Positions 26,430-37,700 of a DNA stretch of 64,000 nt are shown piece by piece (position 1 is the first letter of the stretch; each line of letters begins with the position of its first letter). The stretch is taken from IMG/VR virus record IMGVR_UViG_3300043436_001870, positions 49,165-113,164 of that record, one strand, 5' to 3'. Made by a program: the position numbers and the translations under genes. The stretch is from a virus. The notes beneath the pieces are model-generated. The model was given only the letters and a program-made list of their open reading frames with translations. It was not told the DNA's origin and ran no database searches.

Positions 26430-29210
26430 CATATAGCCTACCTTGTAAACATAAGGTACAACTGGTCCACCTTTTCTTGATTGTGGTTGACCCATTGCAT
26501 AGTTTCCATAAGGCATTGATGCTGGAGCAATTGAACTATATGCTTGGAAGTATGCATCTTGCTCACTAGGAGCTCTAGTAGCCCCAGCACTTGCAGGTTT
26601 ACCATAGAAAATATCCGTAGCTTGTTCATGTGTAAGCTCTGGATGTTTGTCCTTCCAAGACATGTACTGATCAGCAACTGATGATGGAGCTGACTCCCGA
26701 CCTGTAAATTTCCGACCCTTATTAAAGTACATCATACCTCCAGTGGCAGGATCAATTTGATAATTAGGATACAACTGATTCAACACCTGAGCTTGTGCTC
26801 TATTAGTAACAGCATCAATATAAGATTGTCTTAAGTTACCTTTAGCAGCTCTACGAGCATTATCATAGTTCTGGTTAGTAAGATTAACCTGATCCACATA
26901 TGTCTGAGCAGCCTGTAAGTTCTGAAGCTGAGCTTGGTTCATGATATCTGCTTTCTTGTAAGCAAACTCATTAGCTACCCCTACGTTCTGAGTATTATAT
27001 CTACCCATAACATTTGCAATCTGTTCTGCAGCCGTTCCCTGTATCCCTGCAAGACGTGCACTGGTCATAGAAGTAGATGCTCCAGATCCTCTCATAACAT
27101 CACCGGCAATACCAGCAGTTTCTTGGATAGCAGCAATCTCTCTAGAAGGATCATAGTAAGTCGGCTCAGGTACATAAGGATTGTACTGATACTTAGCTGG
27201 CATGTATTTTCTAATACTAGCTAGGTCAGAAACAGCACCCATAGTTCTTACCACATCCTGAAGCCACCATGGAGTATAAGTATCACCTGATATGTAATTA
27301 GGATCTTCCTGATCTAATATCTCGGTTTCTTCAACTTCCTCTTTAATTTCCTCAGTAGGTCTTTCATATGTAAATGCATCAGCATGCTCAAGACCTAATT
27401 TTGCATCATCACCTTGTCCTGGTCTGTACTCGTCAGGAAGAAAGTAATGTTCTATAGCACTTGTCAATCCAGCCTCTGTTGCAATTACTTCACCAGTCTC
27501 TTTATCCTTAAAAACTCTGTTAGGATTAAGCTTAGCTTTTTTCTTACCACCAATAAATTCTGGTGTATATAATTTCTCAGGCTTATCAATGTTGCTTTTA
27601 ATGTACTGATCTTCTAGGTCATAACCTAATGCGGTAAACATTGTCTTCCTGTTAGCTAACTTTTCATTAGCAGGAAGTTTATCCCAATCTGCAGCAGTAC
27701 CTTCCATGTTATTAGCTTTCCAGAAACGGTACTCATAGAAGTCCGGATCTGTATAGCCATAGAAACCTGTGCCTCCAGATTCTTGTAGGGATACGTTGAA
27801 TTCTGGTGTGCCAGCTCCAATCTGATTAGAGTCCTTACCATATGAGAAGAAGTCAGTTAAGAATTCTTTCTCATCTATGTTCATAGCCTTCTTAGCTGAT
27901 GATTTAATTTCCCAGCCTGGATTTCTCTGAACATTACCTACCATGTAGGGATCAGTGTGGTATATAGCATGACCGTCCTTGGCCAATCTGTTAAGAATCT
28001 CAGCAGCCTTTTGTTTGTCTGTATCAAAGTTACCAGTATAATACTGAGAACCTGACTTAGTCATGTTTACAGGTTTAGTAGGATCATAAGGTAATACCTT
28101 ATAGTATTTACCACCTTCCTCATATATATCACCGGCTTTAGTAGCCTTTGCTTTATCTTTAATTTTAGATCGATCTACTGAAGTTACAGTTTTAGTCTTT
28201 ACTCTGTATCTTTTACCATTTCTTTCAATGATTCTCTCACCATCTGATTTAGTTGGAGTATTATTCTTACCATAGTACGCATCATCAAACTGAGTAATTC
28301 TTACACCATAACCGTCTACATAGTACGGATTGCCTTTTTCATCTGTTTTATAAAACACACCAGAAGAATAATCAGGCTTAACTTCAGGTTCCTTCTCAGT
28401 TTGAACAAGACCAGTAAGAACTTGAGCATAGAAGTTATTCATATACTCTCTTCTCATTTCTCTCTGAGTTCTACGTGTCTCACGTTTTCTCTGTCTCTCA
28501 GTTGGTAAGAATGATAACTGTCTTTGTTGTTCTTCAGTCATCTGACCACCAGGCTGGAAAGATCTTAGTGGCATACCACCATATCTTGCCATAGGCATCT
28601 CCTGCATTTCCATACCTTGACCAGGTTGACCTGGTTCAGTAGGTAGCAACATATTAGGATCAATGTTGTACTTTGCAAGGAAAGGCATTGCTACTAATGG
28701 AATACCTCCAGGAAATCCTTTCATGGACTCCTGAATCAAAGCAAGCTTACCAAGTTTTACCTGATAGTTTGCAATAACAGCCTCTGCAGTTTGAACCTGC
28801 AGTTTATCAGAATCAGGATCCTGAAGAATCTTACGGTACTTATTAATATCATACCTCTTAGATATTTCTGCAGGAGTATATCCTCTCTTTGACTTAGGCA
28901 TACCAAACTCAGCAATAAGATCAGCATCCTTAATTCTCATTGATGCTGTATCACTGAATACAAATGAATCAGGAGGAATAACCATTGGTACTCCACCCTG
29001 ATGGTGTCTTGGGCCATGAATCTTATAGTGAGCTGGTAAACCTTCCTTGTCTGGAAGAAACACAGTTTCACCTCCTTCTGTTTCTACATTGGCCAGATCT
29101 CTGTCAACTGGACCCAAAGATGTTCTAACCTCCATCGGCTTTTGTGCCAATGAGTTTGGAATATAACTGGGGGCCATCTGATATGCCCTTACAAGTTTGT
29201 TATTATACAT
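26427..29210 (-). CDS. Large internal virion protein with conserved GPRHHQGGVP N-terminal region, 927 aa
   Basis: Residues about 30-110 contain VDRDLANVETEGGETVF, GPRHHQGGVPMVIPP and DSFVFSDTASMRI, a motif series I recall from many Bacteroidota phage structural proteins (EAEkGE ... GPSHaqGGIp ... FSD). Residues about 200-225 are Pro/Gln/Met-rich (MARYGGMPLRSFQPGG), followed by a strongly basic Arg/Glu coiled coil (RQRKRETRRTQREMRREYM). The C-terminal quarter has an Ala/Gln-rich helical stretch and a short tail ending VPYVYKVGYM. It stands between the 844-aa gene upstream (12-nt gap) and the 1083-aa gene. It is probably packaged or tail-associated. No enzyme motif is visible; the basic coiled coil could contact DNA, which is a guess. 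Confidence 0.5.
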   Translation of the reverse strand: MYNNKLVRAYQMAPSYIPNSLAQKPMEVRTSLGPVDRDLANVETEGGETVFLPDKEGLPAHYKIHGPRHHQGGVPMVIPPDSFVFSDTASMRIKDADLIAEFGMPKSKRGYTPAEISKRYDINKYRKILQDPDSDKLQVQTAEAVIANYQVKLGKLALIQESMKGFPGGIPLVAMPFLAKYNIDPNMLLPTEPGQPGQGMEMQEMPMARYGGMPLRSFQPGGQMTEEQQRQLSFLPTERQRKRETRRTQREMRREYMNNFYAQVLTGLVQTEKEPEVKPDYSSGVFYKTDEKGNPYYVDGYGVRITQFDDAYYGKNNTPTKSDGERIIERNGKRYRVKTKTVTSVDRSKIKDKAKATKAGDIYEEGGKYYKVLPYDPTKPVNMTKSGSQYYTGNFDTDKQKAAEILNRLAKDGHAIYHTDPYMVGNVQRNPGWEIKSSAKKAMNIDEKEFLTDFFSYGKDSNQIGAGTPEFNVSLQESGGTGFYGYTDPDFYEYRFWKANNMEGTAADWDKLPANEKLANRKTMFTALGYDLEDQYIKSNIDKPEKLYTPEFIGGKKKAKLNPNRVFKDKETGEVIATEAGLTSAIEHYFLPDEYRPGQGDDAKLGLEHADAFTYERPTEEIKEEVEETEILDQEDPNYISGDTYTPWWLQDVVRTMGAVSDLASIRKYMPAKYQYNPYVPEPTYYDPSREIAAIQETAGIAGDVMRGSGASTSMTSARLAGIQGTAAEQIANVMGRYNTQNVGVANEFAYKKADIMNQAQLQNLQAAQTYVDQVNLTNQNYDNARRAAKGNLRQSYIDAVTNRAQAQVLNQLYPNYQIDPATGGMMYFNKGRKFTGRESAPSSVADQYMSWKDKHPELTHEQATDIFYGKPASAGATRAPSEQDAYFQAYSSIAPASMPYGNYAMGQPQSRKGGPVVPYVYKVGYM

Positions 29211-29222
29211 AGTGTAAAGGTA

Positions 29223-31757
29223 TTATTTACCGAACTTATATGCTCCGGCTTTCTTAACATTTTTAATTGTAGGCATAGTCATGTAGTATGTATCAGCATA
29301 ATAAAAAGGTTGTCCACCGTACTGTGCATACATACCTCTAACATTTGCAGTTGCTTGACGAGGTCTAAAACCAAGACCAATACCTGGTTGATTCATAAAG
29401 TAAGATCCTTCACTATTACGAGCATTAGATTTACCATGAACCTGAAGAGCTGAATTAAAATCTGCATCTTCCTGATTCCAGCTACCGTACTTATTAAAGA
29501 AACCGGCAAGAGTATCCATACCAGCAATCATTTGATCAGCACTTAAATCAGCAAAAAGACCTTTTCTCTTTATCTTGTTATCTTTAATAATCTGGTCCTC
29601 TGCTCTAAAAGGATCAGCTTCTTTCTCAATCTCTCTAGCTTGTTGATCCATAAAGTCATTTACACCGGTATCCCAATACATATTTTGTGTATTGTTAGCC
29701 TCAGCATTTACAGCTACAGCTCCATCAAATGGAGGCATCTCAGCAGAAAAAATATTGCTCTTCTCACCAGAAAAATCAGTGCTCTGAAACATTGGTAATG
29801 CATATGGACCACCATGTCTCATACCTTCCATAATACCTTTTAACATAGCCTCTCTATGTTGAGGATTATTTTTATCAAAAGTTGTGGATCCTCCAGTGTT
29901 TACTTCTGTGCCTACGTAAGGACTTGGTCCAAGAACTGGTCCTTTTACATTTGATCCAATAGGATTAATTGTTACCATAGGTTCAGTTTGATTAAATGAA
30001 GAATAATCAAAATCTGTATTACCAGCAGACATCATTGATGGTTGCTTAACAGGACCCTCTGGACCAATTACAGGACCGGCTGGTGCATATGATGGTTGAT
30101 TAGGTCTATAGTTCCAATTATATGCCATTTGAACCTTTTGATCAGTAGTCATTGCAGGCATAGCACTTTGGAATGTATTAGGATCTTGAATAGCAGGAAC
30201 CTGAGTTGTTTTTGCAGACTCAGTTGGCATTGTTGTCCTATAAGGACCCTGACCAACACCTTGCTTTACAAGATCAAAACTCTTGATTCTATTACCAGGT
30301 AAAAGAGCTGCTCGTGTTTTTATATTAGTGGGTACGTAACCTCTAAGGTCAACACCTGATAAAGCATAACCAAGAAGTGCATTAGCACTCTTTCTTCTAA
30401 GTCCTCCTCCAGGTATGTAATCTAAGAAATTACCATAGTTGGCTTGTTGCTGTGGTTGTCTATAACCTTGTGGGTACTGATAATACTGTGGTCCAGATTG
30501 ATATGGTGTATCAAAGTACATACGACCAGAACTATCTACAGGTACACGTCTACCACTACCATCATTTAATTCTACCATTCGCCATCCTTCCCAACCTGTT
30601 GGTGTAGTACCAGTAGTACTAGTGGTTGTTGTAGCAGAATTAGTAGGACCAGTTGCTGCAGGTGCACTTGATGAACCACTTGTTCCTGTTGTACCAGCAG
30701 CTGTAGTACCAGATTCTTGTTTCTTCTTCTCAGCATCAACCTCAGCTTTTAATTCTTCTGCAGTTCTTGCTTTAGTAGCAGTTGCTGTAGAAACACCACC
30801 TGATGTAGTACTGTTTGACTTAGGTTGAGCAGCCGGAGCCGATGCAGCTGGTTTACTGCCAGATCCTGCTGCAGGAGCAGAAGATCCAGAAGATGGTGTA
30901 CCAAGTAGTCCTAATGCATCAACGTTGTAATCAACAACATTAGTATTGTAGTTAGGATTATTAGGATCTAACATCATAGACCCTGGTGCTAGACCTGTAA
31001 CATCATACTGTCCAGATGTATCTTTAGATTGATACTTAGGTATACCACCATATCTCATTCCAGACATTGGAGGAGCCTCATCTACAAGCTCAATAGACTT
31101 CATTAGTGCCTTCTGTCCATTGTTCTGGATCTTACCAATAAAGTTCTGCATCTTATCTGTATAGAAACTGTCTTTACCAGTTCCTGTTGGCTGGCCTCCA
31201 GCTTGTAAAGAAGGTTGGCCACCGGCCATCATTGGATATGGTGTACCATAGTAATGGTTCATATCCTCCTGAGTTCTTGAATCAATACCAGCTAATTCAG
31301 ATCCTGATTGCATTACAGGAAGCATGCCTGTAAACTGAGGCATACCAGGAGGAAAGTTACCACCAGACTGAAGCATAAAGTAATTAGTCTTACCCCATCC
31401 TTTGTTTGGAAAACTTACTGCCTGAGGAAATGCCTCTTGATATGATCCACCAACCTCATATGCATTATTACTATTAGTATAAACAGGAGCAAAGAACTGT
31501 TGCTCTGATTGAATCTGAGGATAGATATTAGGTAGACCAGTAGCACCACCATCTCTATGATAAGTAGGAGGCACGGGTACACCATAACTAAAGAACTGAT
31601 CAGCAGTTGCTATCTGAGGAAAGGCCTCAGGAGTTCCACCCATTGCTAATTTCTTGGCCTCTGGAAAGTCTCTGAAGAAGTTTTCCTCACCATATGCTTC
31701 TAATTCCTGAGGAGATTTAAAACCTCCCATCTTCATGAACTGCTTTATAAGATTCAT
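29223..31757 (-). CDS. Low-complexity Gly/Pro/Gln-rich virion protein, 844 aa
   Basis: No domain is recognised. The first 200 residues hold three loose copies of a short repeat (PEAFPQIATADQFFSYG, PNIYPQIQSEQQFFAPVY, QEAFPQAVSFPNK) and several GG turns (MLQSGG, MMAGGQPSLQAGGQ). A RYGGIPKYQ peptide near residue 245 recalls the GGWLxKYQ repeats of the neighbouring 2473-aa protein. Residues about 286-390 form a Thr/Ser/Ala/Gly/Pro-rich linker, largely disordered. The C-terminal half is Tyr/Gln/Pro-rich. It starts 1 nt after the 2473-aa gene, in the same operon. The composition suggests an unfolded or extended polypeptide packaged in the virion, or a flexible linker between cargo proteins; its function is unknown. 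Confidence 0.45.
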   Translation of the reverse strand: MNLIKQFMKMGGFKSPQELEAYGEENFFRDFPEAKKLAMGGTPEAFPQIATADQFFSYGVPVPPTYHRDGGATGLPNIYPQIQSEQQFFAPVYTNSNNAYEVGGSYQEAFPQAVSFPNKGWGKTNYFMLQSGGNFPPGMPQFTGMLPVMQSGSELAGIDSRTQEDMNHYYGTPYPMMAGGQPSLQAGGQPTGTGKDSFYTDKMQNFIGKIQNNGQKALMKSIELVDEAPPMSGMRYGGIPKYQSKDTSGQYDVTGLAPGSMMLDPNNPNYNTNVVDYNVDALGLLGTPSSGSSAPAAGSGSKPAASAPAAQPKSNSTTSGGVSTATATKARTAEELKAEVDAEKKKQESGTTAAGTTGTSGSSSAPAATGPTNSATTTTSTTGTTPTGWEGWRMVELNDGSGRRVPVDSSGRMYFDTPYQSGPQYYQYPQGYRQPQQQANYGNFLDYIPGGGLRRKSANALLGYALSGVDLRGYVPTNIKTRAALLPGNRIKSFDLVKQGVGQGPYRTTMPTESAKTTQVPAIQDPNTFQSAMPAMTTDQKVQMAYNWNYRPNQPSYAPAGPVIGPEGPVKQPSMMSAGNTDFDYSSFNQTEPMVTINPIGSNVKGPVLGPSPYVGTEVNTGGSTTFDKNNPQHREAMLKGIMEGMRHGGPYALPMFQSTDFSGEKSNIFSAEMPPFDGAVAVNAEANNTQNMYWDTGVNDFMDQQAREIEKEADPFRAEDQIIKDNKIKRKGLFADLSADQMIAGMDTLAGFFNKYGSWNQEDADFNSALQVHGKSNARNSEGSYFMNQPGIGLGFRPRQATANVRGMYAQYGGQPFYYADTYYMTMPTIKNVKKAGAYKFGK

Positions 31758-31758
31758 A

Positions 31759-34700
31759 TCACTTGTATTTATTAAGCCACGAGCTTGTATTAGACAAAGT
31801 TACACTATTAATATACTTATTTTTACTGAGAGATCCACCTTTTTCAAATTCCTGTTTTTGATTATTTTGTAAAACAGGTTGAGGAACCTGCAATGGTTGT
31901 GGTGCTCTTGGTTGTATATATGGAAAAGGTAATGCCTTTAGTTGATTATGATAATCTGCATATTGTGATTCCAATTCTGGTAATTTTCCTTGATAACTAT
32001 AATAATTCATTGTTTTTGGATTCATCCAATTTGCTAGTTCCTCTTCATCTTTAGGTATTTCAAAAGTCCAATCCTTTCCGGAACCGGAATCATAAAAAAA
32101 ACCTTTTTGTGTATCTGTAGCATTTCTTCTTATTCTAGAATCAACATTAGAAACATTGCCTGATGATACCATTGTATGCCAATACCCTGGTCTTTCAATC
32201 ATTGCTACATCACCAGCTTCTAAATTTTCATACTTTGTAGGATACCAACCTTTATCAGGAGTAAGTTCATCTTTTAGTTTTCTACCTGATGAAATTTGTT
32301 TTACAGGATATCCTGATTTTCTTAATGCTTCTGTAGCTCTTGTTGCACAATATTGTTGACCATTTGGTAAAACAGTACAAAAAGGAACATTATCCATAAA
32401 ATGAGATTCTCCACTATCTAATAGATTTTGTTTAAATCTTTGTATATCCGCATACTCAGTTTCATAATTTTTTCTTATGTTATTCATTTCACTTTGAATA
32501 TCATAATATTCTGGGTTACTTCCTCCCTTTTGATACTTGTTTATCCATCCACCATCTTTTTGTTGTGGAGTATCTTGTCCTGCTATAACAGCTGCAGCTC
32601 CTGTACCTATTGCTGCTGGTACTAATGCTTTATAGATATTAGGATTAGTCATATCAAACATTCCATTGTTGCCTATTGCTGATTTAATATTTTTTGGGTC
32701 AAAAACTATAGTTTGTCTATGGTATGGAAAAATGTTTTTATCAAGAATACCATCATAGTTATTTTTTAATAACTCATTAAGTTGTTCATTTGTTATTTGG
32801 TCGTTTCCATAAGTACCTTTTACTCTACCTGAATATGGTTTTTCCATATTAATGTATGTTTGGTATATTTCTCTTTCATTTTTAGGTGTATTTCTTGAAT
32901 AACTTTCAGCCCTTGACTTACTGGGCGTAAAATAAATACCTTGGTCTCCAGTATATGTATCTCTTTTAATATACCCTTTATCTTGGGGTGTTAAAAATTG
33001 TTCATACCCTACTTTACCTCCATGATATTGAAAAGCAAAACTACCATCTGAATTTACTAATTTAGAATTACCAAATGCCTTTTTAAAGTTTTCACTATTC
33101 TGTTGCACAAATTGTTCAGGCGTTCCTTTAAAAGGAGAACCATCAGGATTTTTCATCCAACTACCATCAGCTTTAGTTGTTTGTTCTATAGCATGATACT
33201 CATCCATTAAAGCTTTATTAGATGGTATTTCAGAATTCCATTTGCCCCAATCTATTTCTGATTTAAATTTATTAGCAGAACCTGGTAGTTGAGTAGGTGT
33301 AAAAAGTTTTTGTTGGTCTAAAGGAATTACAAACTCTCTATCAGCAGCTCTACTTAAAGATTTATCATAATTTTGAAACTCTGCTAACCTACTCTTAGGT
33401 ACTTGTAGTTGTATAATCTCTGGGTCAACAAATTCTCTATCAGCTTTGTAAAAATCAAAATCTGCTTTATCTTTTGTAAACCATTGTCCAAAATATTTTT
33501 CTCTATCTTTAAAATGTTGTATAGCTTTTTCATTTTGAAACATTGGTCCTAATTTACCTTCAGCAGCTAATTCAGACATGGGTCTAGCTCCTCTTTCTTG
33601 TATTCTCCATAAATCAACTAAATCATCAACATTACCAGAATCTGGTAATTGTTTGGTCTTGCTCCCTTTAGACCCTTTTAAAAATGGAATAGGTAATGAT
33701 CCAGCTAACTCTAAAGCTCCTTCTGCAAGATTTCCAGAAGCAATATTAGAAAGTCCATAGAATGCTCCAGCTCCTGTAGGAAAGATAATGTTATTGAATG
33801 TTTTATTAGCATCTTCTCTTCTATCCATAATTGCTTGCTGAACCTCTGCTTCACCACCTGGTAATATTCTTTCTCCAGTTTGAGGATTTTCATAAACGGT
33901 CTGCATAGAACCTAAAGCTCCGGGAACTTGTCTTGCAACAAAACCCTTAGGAGTTTTTTTGGTATATGCAGTCATTATCCTATGATTTAGAGCTGCATCT
34001 TCCTCTACAGGATTACCTTTTGGTTTAGGTGTGGCTACAGAAGTTTTATCTGCAACAGCTTGTTGATTGCCTACATATCTAATATCACTAGTATCAACAG
34101 GCTGCTTCATAAACTTGGCAAGCTCTGGATTAACTTGATTACCGTCTTGATACTTCTGTAACCAACCACCATACTTATACCCTGCTTTAATAAGATGTTT
34201 TTGCACATCTCCTTTTGTTAAGTCACTAACAAAACTAATAGTCTCCATAAGATTCTTTGCAGTATCAAAATTCATATTTTGACTAAGCATACTAAGTGTA
34301 TTATACTCAGCATTTTTATCTATCTGTCCTAGTATTCCATCTCTAATAAGTTTTTTTAATGTTTCTTCTTGCACGGTAGGATTTATATTTCCAATATTTT
34401 TAACCCAATGATTACTCATTTTAGGGGTTACTGCTGGTGATAGATCAATAAACTTAAAAGAATTAGAAGCATCATCATAAAAAACATTACTGCCAGCATT
34501 ATCAATTGCTGATCTATTTTGTGCTAACTCAAAATAGTCTTTTGCATATTGAGTCCAGGCATCTGTTGGAATATTAATTATCTTATCTGTTGGTAAAGAA
34601 TATAAAGGTTTACCCTCCATTCTACGCATTATATATGCATTTAATATGTCAGGTTTTGTTATAATCTCAGCACTTTTTGGAGAACCTGGTATGCCATTAT

Positions 34701-37700
34701 CCTTTACTGTATCAGCCAAAGCAGAGATATTCTCGTTCGGCACTTCTGGAATATATTTTTGATTATTAGATAAAATTCTTTGTTGGTTAACTACTTTACC
34801 AACATTAGGACTCTTAATATTTTTTTGCATTTGACTTAGGTCAATGTCCATAAACTCAGGAATATATTGAGAAACTTGCTCAGGACTTTCATATTTAAGC
34901 AAGTAACCTGGATAATCAGGTAATTCATATACTCCTTTGTTAAAAGCACCGTCAGTAGCAATGTTTGGACCTGTCCGAACAGCAGTTACATCAATGTTTT
35001 TTGGAGACTGGTAAACTCTTTTGTATCCAGTTAGCCAGTTTGGTTTAGCTTCATAAATTGCATTAATATCTTCAAGATCTAGCTGCTGTAAAACTTCTCC
35101 TGTTTCAGGATCAATAGGTCTAGCTGCTGCATGACGCCCTACAATTTTTTGACCTGTTACAGGATTTATTTCTCCTCGGGAATACATAGGTACATCAGAC
35201 TGCATTAAATAATGAGGTGTTGAATCAGTGCTTTTAAAAACCTCTGCTGGTTTTCCTTTTGAAAAAGATGGAAACTCTGTAGGTCTACGAAATACCGAAT
35301 TATCTCCAATAGGATTAGCCCTTACTAAAAATGTTTTGAGTGCATCATCATATCCAGCTTGATTCACATATCTATAATTCATGTTTCCTTCTAATGGTGT
35401 AAAGACACTTCCTTTAGCAGTAGGATTTATTTTATATGTATATTGTAAAGGTGTCTGAGTAGTAAGATATTTACCTGCTCTTGCTGCATTCTCAGCTATA
35501 TTAGTTCCTTCTAATAATCCTATACCAACAGCATTGAGTGGATCATACCCTGCTTCATAAAGATTACTCATTGCAGCTGCATATTCTGGTTGTCTATAAT
35601 CTGTAAACAATGGCTTAGATCTCTGACCTTGTAGGGCAGAACCAAAATCTCCAGTAATAGCACCTGTCACAAGATTAGTAGGATAAGATAACGGTGCCAA
35701 CATTCCCATAGCAGATGCATTGGCGGCTTCCTCTTGAGTATAATCTGAATTAGTCCATAATGGTTGATTAATAAGATTGTTACCTTGATACCAATCAATA
35801 GGTCCAACGGCAGCTATGTTTGCAGCATTTCTTAAATTCTTCTCAAGACCTTGGCTAAACTGACTAGTAAAATCTGGATCTAGTTTACCAGCATATTGTG
35901 ATCTTTCAATAGTAGATCTTTCTTCCGGGGTGAGAGAGTTTAACCACTCTACTCTAGTTCTGTCTCCCTGAGGTTTATTACCTAAAATCTCTAGAGCTAC
36001 TTGATCATTGGCATTCTGTGATGCTCTTTTTTGAACACGGGGATCTAATGGATTCATACCTAATGACTTAGCAAAAGGTGTCATCTCACCCTCTCTTGTC
36101 TTAGCCGCTATCTTCTGCTTCTTTTTATCTAAGTCAGTAAGATTATACTGATACTCAACAGGCTTAGTCATAACAGTCATAGGTCCAAATTCTGGATCAT
36201 ATGTCTGATATGAATCTTTAAATAAGAAGTTCCATTTGGGATCATTAGGATCTACCTCAGTTTTTCTACCATCAGCTTTTCTTACAGCTTTTTGAAGCCA
36301 TCTTTGCTTTTCTTCAGTAGTAAGAGATCTTCCTTTTTTACGTTCTTTCTCTGCAAGTAAGTCTGTCCACTGCTCTACACCTTTATTGTATTCATCCCAA
36401 CCTTTAGCATAATCAGCAGACTGTTGTGCCTGTGGATCTAGAGATGGAAGAGTAAAATTACTTGTTGGTTTAACTTGACTAGAACCTTCATTACCTTGAT
36501 ATTTATTTAACCAGCCACCATACTGCATGGTCTGTTTATCATATAGATCTACAGCCTCATGATACTGGAACTTACCATCACCCTTAGAAGCATTAGCTCG
36601 TCTGTAATTGATATAGTTATCATACCCACCTTGTTCAATTAATTGAGCAGCTACTTTACCAATAGATTGATTGTATGATATTCCTGCTAATTTAGCAAGC
36701 TGGTCTGATGTCATATCTAGACCATACTCATTGGCTACTTCTTTTAGGTAAAGGTAGTTTTTACTAAGTACATAGAATGTTGGTAAGCCTGCCTTTACAG
36801 GATCCGTAAGTTCATAATCAGACTCATATAACTTACTTCTTAATTGAGGATTGATGTTAGTCTCATCTTTTAGGGATGTGATGCCCATTGATTTTTCTCT
36901 CTCAGGCATAAGGGCATCCTGTAATCCTTTTGCTACAGCACCTGCTACTATACCTGATGGTCCTGGTAGTACATTTGATATAATAGATTTTTCATAATTC
37001 TTTCCTGCATATGTTTCTCTAGTAGGAATAATCCGAGCAACTCTCATAAGTTTTCCAAACTCATTTTCTGTAATAGGAATATCCTTAAGAATTGAATCTT
37101 TATTCTTCTCAATTACTGAAAGAAACTTATGAGTATTTTCTCCTGAAATTGATTGACCAGCCCAATCTGCTTGATTTGCTAAAGCACCTTCAGGTTTAAA
37201 TTGGCCATATTCTGTTTGGTAATAGGATATACCTCCTGCTGGTATCCTTCCATCATTGTCTACACCATCAAAATAGTTAGGTCTTGTGATACCTGCAATT
37301 AATGATACCTGACTCTTACTATTACCTGGTACCTTACCTTCAATAAAATCTTCAACTGGTTGTTTTTGAAGATCTCCATGGACATTATGCTCAACATATA
37401 ATTTACCATCCTTGTCAGCTTTTACAATACCAACGTGTGTAGTAAAGAATCTATTATTTAAAGGCTGAGTTTGATTCCATGCTTTCTTTGTAGAAGGAGA
37501 ACCTTCATAAAATATATTAACAACATCACCAGGTTTAATGTTACCTGTATTCAACATTTCTCTTAGCTGTCCTTTTACAGCATCATTATTCAATGTTGAT
37601 TTAAGATAGTTTTTTATTTCATTCTCACCAGCCTTAGGTGACAATGGAATCTGTGATCTTTCAGGTAAACCTGTAAATAAAAGTTTACCTCCTTTATTTT

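Noticed and set aside
30622-30828. Val/Ala-rich plus-strand ORF that looks like a membrane protein
   Set aside because: It is the antisense of the Thr/Ser/Ala linker of the 844-aa protein, which gives Val/Ala by codon complement.
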